From the NCBI RefSeq assembly GCF_017814945.1, contig NZ_JAGIPX010000009.1, forward strand, positions 1-64,000: a stretch of 64,000 nt of DNA. The letters run 5' to 3'. The DNA is from Paraburkholderia sp. LEh10 (GTDB lineage Bacteria > Pseudomonadota > Gammaproteobacteria > Burkholderiales > Burkholderiaceae). Both the position numbers and the translations under genes were made by a program. This document shows positions 35,750-42,690 of the stretch, in pieces (position 1 is the first letter of the stretch; every line of letters starts with the position of its first letter). The notes under the pieces were generated by a model that made no database searches, was not told the origin of the DNA, and was given only the letters and a program-made list of their open reading frames with translations.

Positions 35750-37507
35750 GTGCCGACCGCCGCTGCCGATCCCATCGCCGGATCTTTCTATTACCTGACT
35801 AATTTCGAGCGCGCGCTCGCCTGGATCGCCGAGCGTTACGACGATCTGCTCGACGACGGCGAGCGTGCCTTTCTCGAGGTGTTTCTCAATGACGACGCAC
35901 GTTTGCCGAAGGCGTCGCGCGCGCTGCTCGTGCGCATGCTGATGCGCAAGGGCACGCTGTTTCGCACGGGTCGGCTCGCGTATGCGGAAATCGGCTGCTC
36001 CGTCGCGGCGGCCGCGCCGCTCGCCGCGCTCGGCTGGATCGACGCCGATGCCGCCGTGTCGCTCGACGAACTGTTCGCGCTGGCGACCCGGCCGGAGCTT
36101 GCCCGCATGTTCGCCGCTGCGCCCGCGCTCAAGGGCGCGCGCAAGGCCGAGTGGCTCGAAGCATTGCGCGCGCAGCATGCGGCGCCCAGGCGTTATCGCG
36201 AATGGGATGGCGAGACGTCTGAAGCCGCGTTGCGTGTGCTCGTCGCGCCGCTGTGCGAGCGCTTTCGGCTGATGTTCTTCGGCAATCTGCATCAGGACTG
36301 GTCGGAGTTCGTGCTGGCCGATCTGGGCGTGTTCCAGTACGAGCGCGTCGCGTTCGCGCAATCGTCGCGGGCGTTTCAGCAACGCGAAGACGTCGATGCG
36401 TATCTCGCGCTCAGTGCATGTCGCGAAGCGCTGGAGCTGACGGGGGCTGAAGCGCTGGAGCCGCTGCTCGAAGCCGTCGACGCAATCGACACGCGCGACA
36501 ACGCATGGCTCGCGTTGCGGCGCGCGAAGCTGCTGTTCGCGATCGGCCATCATGCGGAGCGTCGGCACGACTGGGACGCGGCCTTGCGTGTCTACGAGCG
36601 CTGCGCGTGGCCGGGTGCGCGTCATCGACGCATGCGCGTGCTCGAACGCGCGGGCCGAGACGAAGCGGCGCTCGCGCTTGCGCTGCAAGCCGCCGCCGAA
36701 CCCGAGAGCGAAGAAGAGCAGCAACGACTCGCGCGCATCGTGCCGCGCCTGCAACGACGGCTCGGGCTTCACGCGCCAAAGCTCGCGGGCGCGCGCGCCG
36801 CGCAGCGCGGTCTGCTCGAACTGCCGTGTCCCGCCGAGCCGATCGCGGTCGAATACGCGGTGCGCGATCATCTTTCGACGGACGACGCGCCCGTTCATTA
36901 TGTCGAGAATGCGCTGATCAATTCGCTGTTCGGTCTGTTGTGCTGGGAGCCCATCTTCGCGGCCGTGCCGGGCGCGTTCTTTCACCCGTTCCAGCGCGGC
37001 CCCGCCGACCTGCATGCACCCAACTTTCGCGTGCGCCGCGCCACGCAGTTCGACGCGTGCTTCGCGCAACTCGATAGCGATGCGTGGCGCGCGACGATCC
37101 TGCGTCACTTCGAAACGAAGGCCGGGCTGCAATCGCCATTCGTGTTCTGGGGCATGCTGACGCCCGGCCTGCTGACGCTCGCGCTCGACTGCCTGCCCGC
37201 CGTGCATCTGAAGCTGTGGTTCGAGCGCCTGCTGGCCGACATCCGCGCGAACCGTTCGGGCCTGCCCGACCTGATCCGCTTCTGGCCGCGCGAGCGGCGC
37301 TATGAGCTGATCGAAGTGAAGGGGCCGGGCGACCGTCTTCAGGACAACCAGATTCGCTGGCTCGACTACTGCATGCAGCACGACATGCCCGTGCGCGTGC
37401 TCGATCTGCGCTGGTCCGACGGCATCGATACAGCCCGTCACGCCGGTAGCGGCGACAGCGGCAACGTCGCGCGCAGCGGCGAAGCGACCAGCACGGAGGC
37501 GGCATGA
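35750..37507 (+). CDS. FAN1-like VRR-NUC nuclease
   Basis: A 585-aa protein of bacterial FAN1 length. FAN1 cuts 5' flaps and unhooks interstrand cross-links. Residues 1-150 form the helical N-domain; 150-360 a TPR-like helical region; the C-terminal VRR-NUC shows E386 in YVENALINSLFGLL, P506-D507 in SGLPDLIRF, E522-V523-K524 in YELIEVKGPGD and the trailing QDNQIRWLDYC. All catalytic positions are intact. GTG is the start; a 9-codon upstream frame at 35718-35747 ends two bases before it. The stop overlaps the next ATG (ATGA). A LexA box precedes it. Confidence 0.92.
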   Translation: MPTAAADPIAGSFYYLTNFERALAWIAERYDDLLDDGERAFLEVFLNDDARLPKASRALLVRMLMRKGTLFRTGRLAYAEIGCSVAAAAPLAALGWIDADAAVSLDELFALATRPELARMFAAAPALKGARKAEWLEALRAQHAAPRRYREWDGETSEAALRVLVAPLCERFRLMFFGNLHQDWSEFVLADLGVFQYERVAFAQSSRAFQQREDVDAYLALSACREALELTGAEALEPLLEAVDAIDTRDNAWLALRRAKLLFAIGHHAERRHDWDAALRVYERCAWPGARHRRMRVLERAGRDEAALALALQAAAEPESEEEQQRLARIVPRLQRRLGLHAPKLAGARAAQRGLLELPCPAEPIAVEYAVRDHLSTDDAPVHYVENALINSLFGLLCWEPIFAAVPGAFFHPFQRGPADLHAPNFRVRRATQFDACFAQLDSDAWRATILRHFETKAGLQSPFVFWGMLTPGLLTLALDCLPAVHLKLWFERLLADIRANRSGLPDLIRFWPRERRYELIEVKGPGDRLQDNQIRWLDYCMQHDMPVRVLDLRWSDGIDTARHAGSGDSGNVARSGEATSTEAA

Positions 37508-39768
37508 CGTACGTCGTTGCCGTGCGCACGCTGTGCGAATTCACCGCGCGGCGCGGCGATCTCGATCTGCGCTTCACGCCTGCGCCCTCGGCGCTGGAGG
37601 GCATGGCCGGACATCAGACGGTGACGGCGCGCCGCACGGGTGGCTATGAGGCCGAGATCACGCTGACGGGCGCGCATCGCGGGCTGACGGTGCGCGGCCG
37701 CGCCGACGGCTACGACCCCGCGCTCAACCGTCTCGAAGAGATCAAGACGCATCGCGGCGATCTCGAACGGATGCCCGCCAACCATCGCGTGCTGCATTGG
37801 GCGCAGGCGCTCATATATGGACATTTGCTGTGCGTCGCGCGTGGACTCGAAGCGCTGACGGTTGCGCTCGTGTACTTCGATATCGCCGATCAGAAAGAAA
37901 CAGTGCTGACGCAGCCGCACACTGCGGCTTCGCTTCGCGCGTTTTTCGAGGACCAGTGCGAGCGGTTCGTCGCGTGGGCCGCGCATGAAGAAGCGCATCG
38001 CGACGCGCGCAACGCCGCGCTCGGCGCGCTGCGCTTTCCGTATCGCGAGTTTCGCAGCGGCCAGCGCGAGCTGTCGGTGGCCGCATTCCGCGCGGCGCGC
38101 GACGGGCGCTGTCTGATGGCGCAAGCGCCGACGGGCATCGGCAAGACGCTTGGCACGATCTTCCCGTTGCTGAAGGCGTGCGGCGCCGATCATCTGGACC
38201 GTGTGTTCTTTCTGACGGCGAAGACACCGGGCCGCGCACTGGCGCTCGATGCGATCGCATCGCTGCACGAAGGCGTGGGGCCGTTGCCGCTGCGCACGCT
38301 AGAACTCGTCGCGCGCGACAAGGCCTGCGAGCATCCCGACAAATCATGCGACGGCGAATCGTGTCCGCTCGCGCGCGGCTTCTACGACCGTCTGCCCGCC
38401 GCGCGCGGCACGGCGTTGCAGGCGCGCATGCTCGATCGCGCGACGGTGCGCGAGGCGGCGCTCGCGCACGGCATCTGTCCGTATTATCTGGCGCAGGAGC
38501 TGGCGCGCTGGTGCGATGTCGTGATCGGCGACTACAACTATTACTACGACAGCAGCGCGATGCTCTACGCGCTCACGCAGATGAACGACTGGCGCGTCGC
38601 GGTGCTCGTCGACGAAGCGCACAATCTGCCCGACCGCGCGCGCCGCATGTACAGCGCGACGCTCGATCAGTCCGCGTTTCGCGGCGCGCGCCATGCCGCG
38701 CCCGCTGCGCTGAAGAAGCCCTTCGACCGTCTGAACCGCGAATGGAATGCGTTGAGCCGAGAGCGCAACGCGGCATACGAGGTGCTCGCCGCCGTGCCGC
38801 CGAAGCTTCAATCGGCCGTGCAGAACCTGATCGCGTCGCTTGGCGACCAGCTCGCGGAAGCACCGCATTCCGTCGACGAAACCGTGCTGCGCTTCTATTT
38901 CGACGCGTTGCATTTCGTGTCGCTACTCGAGCAGTTTGGCGATCACTCCATCGTTGACGTGACGCTCGAATCGCAGCACGCCGGCTCGCGCACGAAGCCC
39001 GCGACATCGCTTTGCGTGCGCAATGTGATTCCCGCGCCGTTCCTGAAACCGCGTTATGCAGCCGCGCGGGCGACGATCATGTTTTCGGGCACGCTCAGTC
39101 CGCAGCATTTCTATCGCGACATGCTCGGCTTGCCCGACGACACTGGCTGGCTCGACGTGGACGGGCCGTTCCGGGCGGAGCAGCTGGACGTGCGGGTCGC
39201 GGATCATGTATCGACACGCTGGCGCGACCGTGAACGCTCGCTCGAACCGATCGTCGATCTGATCGCGCGACAGTATGCCGAGCGTCCGGGCAACTATCTC
39301 GGGTTCCTGAGCAGCTTCGACTATCTGCAGCGCGTGGCCGGGTCGATGCGCCTGCGGCATCCGCAGGTGCCGATCTGGACGCAGGAGCCGCGCATGGACG
39401 AAGCTGCGCGCGACGCTTTTCTTGCGCGATTCGAGACGAGCGGCGCGGGCATCGGCTTCGCGGTGCTGGGCGGCGCGTTTTCTGAGGGCGTGGATCTGGC
39501 GGGTGACCGGTTGATTGGCGCGTTCATTGCGACGCTCGGGTTGCCGCAGATGAACGACGTGAATGAGCAGATGCGCCGCACGCTGGAGGCGCGGTTTGGC
39601 AATGGTTATGACTATGCGTATCTGTATCCGGGCATGCAAAAGGTCGTGCAGGCGGCGGGGCGCGTGATACGCACAGAGCATGACGCGGGGGTGGTGCATC
39701 TGATCGATGATCGTTTCCGGCGGCGGGAGGTGAGGCGGCTGTTGCCGCGGTGGTGGAAAGTGGAATAG
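37504..39768 (+). CDS. Iron-sulphur XPD/DinG-type helicase with N-terminal RecB/Cas4-like nuclease
   Basis: A 754-aa fusion. Residues 55-110 carry PD-(D/E)XK motifs: D68 in GRADGYD, E79-I-K81 in LEEIKTHRG and QALIY at 101-105. The helicase follows: Walker A APTGIGKT (208-215), four Cys of an Fe-S cluster at C275, C282, C287 and C325, DEAH at 370-373, and motif VI VVQAAGRVIRTEHD. XPD/DinG/FANCJ helicases unwind 5'-to-3'. Overlap with the FAN1-like gene by four bases implies translational coupling. Together they resemble a nuclease-helicase pair for cross-link or flap repair, which is inference. Confidence 0.92.
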   Translation: MTYVVAVRTLCEFTARRGDLDLRFTPAPSALEGMAGHQTVTARRTGGYEAEITLTGAHRGLTVRGRADGYDPALNRLEEIKTHRGDLERMPANHRVLHWAQALIYGHLLCVARGLEALTVALVYFDIADQKETVLTQPHTAASLRAFFEDQCERFVAWAAHEEAHRDARNAALGALRFPYREFRSGQRELSVAAFRAARDGRCLMAQAPTGIGKTLGTIFPLLKACGADHLDRVFFLTAKTPGRALALDAIASLHEGVGPLPLRTLELVARDKACEHPDKSCDGESCPLARGFYDRLPAARGTALQARMLDRATVREAALAHGICPYYLAQELARWCDVVIGDYNYYYDSSAMLYALTQMNDWRVAVLVDEAHNLPDRARRMYSATLDQSAFRGARHAAPAALKKPFDRLNREWNALSRERNAAYEVLAAVPPKLQSAVQNLIASLGDQLAEAPHSVDETVLRFYFDALHFVSLLEQFGDHSIVDVTLESQHAGSRTKPATSLCVRNVIPAPFLKPRYAAARATIMFSGTLSPQHFYRDMLGLPDDTGWLDVDGPFRAEQLDVRVADHVSTRWRDRERSLEPIVDLIARQYAERPGNYLGFLSSFDYLQRVAGSMRLRHPQVPIWTQEPRMDEAARDAFLARFETSGAGIGFAVLGGAFSEGVDLAGDRLIGAFIATLGLPQMNDVNEQMRRTLEARFGNGYDYAYLYPGMQKVVQAAGRVIRTEHDAGVVHLIDDRFRRREVRRLLPRWWKVE

Positions 39769-39784
39769 GGTTTCTCGTCTGTAA

Positions 39785-39865
39785 TAGGTTTTTTTGTTTG
39801 TCTGCGACGCCGGTGTGTTTTGCCGCTGTCGCTGGTATTCGCGATTGCGGTTTGCTTTGCTTTTA
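39785..39865 (-). repeat. Dispersed intergenic repeat, copy 1
   Basis: On the minus strand this reads as GCGAATACCAGCGACAGCGG, then CAAAACACACCGGCGTCGCA and GACAAACAAAAAAA. The same word order recurs at 46985-47150 upstream of the SRPBCC gene, in the opposite orientation. Confidence 0.7.
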
Positions 39866-39954
39866 CCGCAACGATCGCAAAGAAAGGTATCGAGATTGCA
39901 TGCGCCGGTTGGCTCGATTTTGGCGGCAGTGGCGATCTGGTGATGCTGCCCGAC

Positions 39955-40032
39955 GCACGGTCAACGCAGCACTAGCGGAGCTTCACGCGGTTGATCTTGT
40001 CGGAGGCGGCTAACTCAGCCTGTTGACCGTGC
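39955..40032 (+). promoter_or_regulatory. Long-range inverted repeat competing with the terminator
   Basis: GCACGGTCAAC (39955-39965) is the exact complement of GTTGACCGTGC (40022-40032). The second arm overlaps the 5' arm of the terminator hairpin, so the two structures cannot form together. The arrangement is that of an anti-terminator/terminator switch. Confidence 0.5.
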
Positions 40033-40053
40033 CCAAGGGCACGGCATTTTTTT
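40027..40053 (+). terminator. Intrinsic terminator
   Basis: CCGTGCCC and GGGCACGG form an 8-bp arm pair closing a very small loop, followed by CA and seven T. It terminates rightward transcription, perhaps from the helicase operon. Confidence 0.85.
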
Positions 40054-40078
40054 GAACCGGGTTAGTGTTCCATTATGC

Positions 40079-40893
40079 TCACGTAGAAGAGCCACCACGG
40101 ATTCGTACTGCGAGATATCGGCTGCGTGCTTCGTCGTTCTGGCACCTTCTGAGGATTGCGCACTGCGGGCACCATCTGCCCTCGGCAATCGAGTAGGGAA
40201 CAGCGCGCCAGGTGTGCCCCTTGTCACACTCCCAGCTCAGATGCTTTCCCGCGTCAACATATCGTTCAGACAGGCAGCGTCCGCCGCGCGATTTCGCAAG
40301 CGCCTGCATGGATTCAAGCGTGCCGCGCATGCTGTCGTAATAACACTGTTTGCACCAGCCACCTTGCAGAATTCTATTGGATGTAGCTCTCCAGGTGTGT
40401 CCGCGCGCACAATGCCATTCGAGCGGCGTCGCAGCGTTACGGTACGTTTCCGACAGACATTGCCCGCCGCGTTGCCGCGCAACCTCGCGCATTTCCTCGA
40501 TGGTATGCGCGCGTGCCAGTCTCGCGCATTCGGGACACCAGGTACGGTGCTTGACCGCTCCCGGTGTCGCCCTCCAGCGATGACCTTTTGCACACTCCCA
40601 CTCAAGCGGTGAGGAACAGCCGACATAGGCGTCAGACAGGCAGCGGCCGGCGCGCTGTGCGGCGACCGCCTGCATTGTCTTGTCTCCAGCGTATCGCGCA
40701 TCCGCGCCCGAACGCAGATAGGACACCATGAACGCTGGGCAACAGCGTCAGGGGTCGCGCGCCACCGATGCCCTTCGGCACACTGCCATTCCAGGTGCAG
40801 GTTCCCACGGACATACTCCTGGGAAAGACAGACGCCTCCCCGACTCGCGGCAAGGCCGTGCATGTCCTCAATCGTCTTCTTATACCCTCTCAT
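40079..40893 (-). pseudogene. Four-repeat zinc-ribbon protein, frameshifted
   Basis: The protein is built of four copies of a unit of about 55 residues with the pattern M-x2-LA-x2-RGG-x-CLS-x-Y ... LxWECxxGHxWRAxP ... WCPxC; each unit offers Cys/Cys/Cys and His for a zinc ribbon, similar in plan to the PF14311 zinc-ribbon. After the first unit the frame breaks at about 40676-40685, where TGTCT is present twice; removing one copy restores RDTLETMQAVAAQRAGRC and a continuous 270-codon gene. It starts nine bases after the PAAR stop codon. The role is unknown; position suggests type VI cargo or accessory. Confidence 0.75.
40676..40685. repeat. 5-bp tandem duplication (TGTCT x2) causing the frameshift
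   Basis: TGTCTTGTCT sits exactly at the frame break of the zinc-ribbon gene. One copy fits the reading frame of both flanks, which identifies the second as the lesion. Confidence 0.75.
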
Positions 40894-40901
40894 CGTCCGC
40901 G

Positions 40902-41153
40902 TCAGATCAGACTGGAAATCAGGTGACAGCCGCATGTCGCCTTGTGTCCGTGACGTGCGACGGGAACGCCTCCATCCATCATGTTTGCGTCGCCTTCGAG
41001 AATGACATTTGGATTGATGTCGGGGTGGAGCGGGCACGTCACCATGTCACCTCTGCGGGCCACGCGTCGACCGCCGTAGCGCATGGTGTCGGAAGCGGTG
41101 ATGACTTCGCCGCCGTGGTCGGTGGTGTCGCCGAGGCGGATAAGGGCGATCAT
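40902..41153 (-). CDS. PAAR-motif spike-tip protein (type VI secretion)
   Basis: An 83-aa PAAR protein: IRLGDTTDHGGEVITASDTM, then VARRGDMVTCPLHPDINP and VPVARHGHKATCGCHL. PAAR domains form a sharp beta-cone on the VgrG trimer and hold effectors; His and Cys at the tip bind zinc. Its start overlaps the stop of the preceding gene (ATGA), so it is translated as part of the vgrG transcript. Confidence 0.92.
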   Translation of the reverse strand: MIALIRLGDTTDHGGEVITASDTMRYGGRRVARRGDMVTCPLHPDINPNVILEGDANMMDGGVPVARHGHKATCGCHLISSLI

Positions 41154-41464
41154 TGTTTGCTCGCTGGCGGGAAAGGGTTCACGAGATCAGAGGAACGGAC
41201 CCAGCCGGTTGTCACTCGACCAAAGTTCTCAACATTTGTGTGCGGATTGACGAAACGAACAAGAGAAAACTGATCACGTATTTGCAGTATGATCACTGCA
41301 TTCCACTTCGCTAGATAGCCTTTTCGCGCCACATATGTTCCGTTTTGATAATCAAAGAAATTGGTTTTTCTTTTTGCAAGAGCAATGCCGATTGCTGGAA
41401 TCTCCTGTTGGACATAATAACTAACGGAGCGAAAATCGTTAGGATCGAAAGTGAATGTTCCCAT
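41150..41464 (-). CDS. Small SH3-like protein of the vgrG islet
   Basis: A 104-aa protein that I cannot assign to a named family. The C-terminal half reads like a bacterial SH3 barrel: YVARKGYLAKWNAVIILQIR, then RVTTGWVRSSDLVNPFP. There is no signal peptide. Low GC relative to the flanks matches the two genes upstream. It could be an adaptor, an extra immunity protein or part of a PAAR effector. GGGGTG precedes the start. Confidence 0.7.
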   Translation of the reverse strand: MGTFTFDPNDFRSVSYYVQQEIPAIGIALAKRKTNFFDYQNGTYVARKGYLAKWNAVIILQIRDQFSLVRFVNPHTNVENFGRVTTGWVRSSDLVNPFPPASKQ

Positions 41465-41538
41465 TGCGTTTTCACACCCCGCTTGAGCACTTGCAGTCCG
41501 GATTATCCATTCATTACCGTTTCGATATAAACTACCAT

Positions 41539-41841
41539 CTATATCAAATATTCGATCCCGTTCGCAAAATTAAGTGAATTTTCGCTCGGAACAAATGTGA
41601 ATAGCTTGGTAACGGTGTACCCTCTAACGTCAATACTTTTCAACTCCTTTCCATTTTTAAAAAACAGAAAGCTGCAGGAGAATTTTTTATTCTCCAAATC
41701 ATAAAACCCTGAAACCTCTTCGCCACTGCGAAAACCGATTAAACTTGGGTCGGTGAAAATTATTGCCTGTCCAGCGTGAGCGCTTGAAATGATTTGCGCT
41801 AGCAGGAATAGTATTGCGACGAATTTATTTGAATTGGTCAT
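41539..41841 (-). CDS. Exported protein, candidate immunity to the muramidase effector
   Basis: A 100-aa protein with a clear signal peptide (KFVAILFLLAQIISSAHAG, cleavage after AHA) and a mature beta-rich part (AIIFTDPSLIGFRSGEEVSG). Its ATG lies inside the 3' end of the muramidase gene (overlap of 17 bases), the usual place and coupling of an immunity gene. Periplasmic location fits protection against a peptidoglycan hydrolase. It is AT-rich compared with the window. No family is recognised. Confidence 0.75.
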   Translation of the reverse strand: MTNSNKFVAILFLLAQIISSAHAGQAIIFTDPSLIGFRSGEEVSGFYDLENKKFSCSFLFFKNGKELKSIDVRGYTVTKLFTFVPSENSLNFANGIEYLI

Positions 41842-42636
41842 AATATGCTGCGAGATGGATCGCATAATCAGGGTTTGAAGCACGCCAGCCCGAGCCGTTA
41901 TATGCAGCTGCAACCTGCTCCCAACTGTGAGTTTGCAGACCTTTAACGGCAGCTGGCTTCATGTTTTTCATAAATGCGACAAATATCTCCGCTTGCCCAT
42001 TCGTCCCCGAAATGAACTTATTGACAATTTCAAAGATGTTTGCACACCCGCACGATGGATAATATTCACCCAATATCTGAAACCCGCCCCAAGAGCAAGC
42101 CATCAAAGCCACCTCAAAATCAAGGCTTGCCGCGCGAACCAGCTTTTCATATTGATGCAACCCACCTCGGCCGTAATTATCTTTCTCATTAGGAAAGCAC
42201 AGATCCGGGAATTCAGGATATGGGTTTGGGGAGATGACTCCTTGACTTGACCGCCTCTCCGTTTGGCTGCCGAATTTACGATTTGCTGCTCTCTTGCCCG
42301 TTTTTTGACTGCCAGGTCGAAGAAGTGTCGTCGTTCATACAGTATCGGCGGAAGACCATTCTCCAAAAATGGATGACCTTGTGATTCTTGCTGAACGATT
42401 GCCTTAATGGCAGCGACTTCGACGTTTAATTGAGTCGCCATGTTTTTGTACTGCTGTTCGGAAAATATGGCCGGATTGGGGTAGTTAAGTCTTGACCCGA
42501 GCACATTAAACGCGATCGTGGTCGGTTTGCCCGTATCGACGACCTTGTAGTGATGTTCGATTGTGATGCTGGTTTTCATCTTGTGGGTCTGTTCGTCTTC
42601 AGTCACTTCCTTCTTGCGCGTCGGGGTATCCTTCAC
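41825..42636 (-). pseudogene. N-acetylmuramidase effector (DUF3380), frameshifted
   Basis: Two frames join into one protein of about 270 residues of the N-acetylmuramidase family PF11860. The first has IKAIVQQESQGHPFLENGLP with the catalytic Glu and PILYERRHFFDLAV; the second has LCFPNEKDNYGRGGLHQYEK, MACSWGGFQILGEYY and AAAYNGSGW. The break lies near 42228-42240; one more C in the CCCC run on the coding strand (GGGG at 42228-42231) would restore the frame. A GTG at 42636 is the likely start, 55 bases after vgrG. Such enzymes cut glycan strands of rival cells when delivered by the spike. Confidence 0.8.
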
Positions 42637-42690
42637 AACCTTGCCCTGTTCGGGAGAAGTGGCTGCGGGTTCCGACGCGCCGCCCGGAGG

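Larger units (their letters stand above)
39769..40078. other. Intergenic region downstream of the helicase
   Basis: It carries a dispersed repeat unit (39785-39865), a possible 37-codon frame at 39901-40013, and a competing-hairpin structure ending in an intrinsic terminator at 40027-40053. No confident protein-coding gene. Confidence 0.5.

Noticed and set aside
37504..39768. Defence system (Cas4-helicase)
   Set aside because: The Cas4-like domain alone does not indicate CRISPR; no array, no cas1 or cas2, and the LexA box with the FAN1-like partner points to repair.
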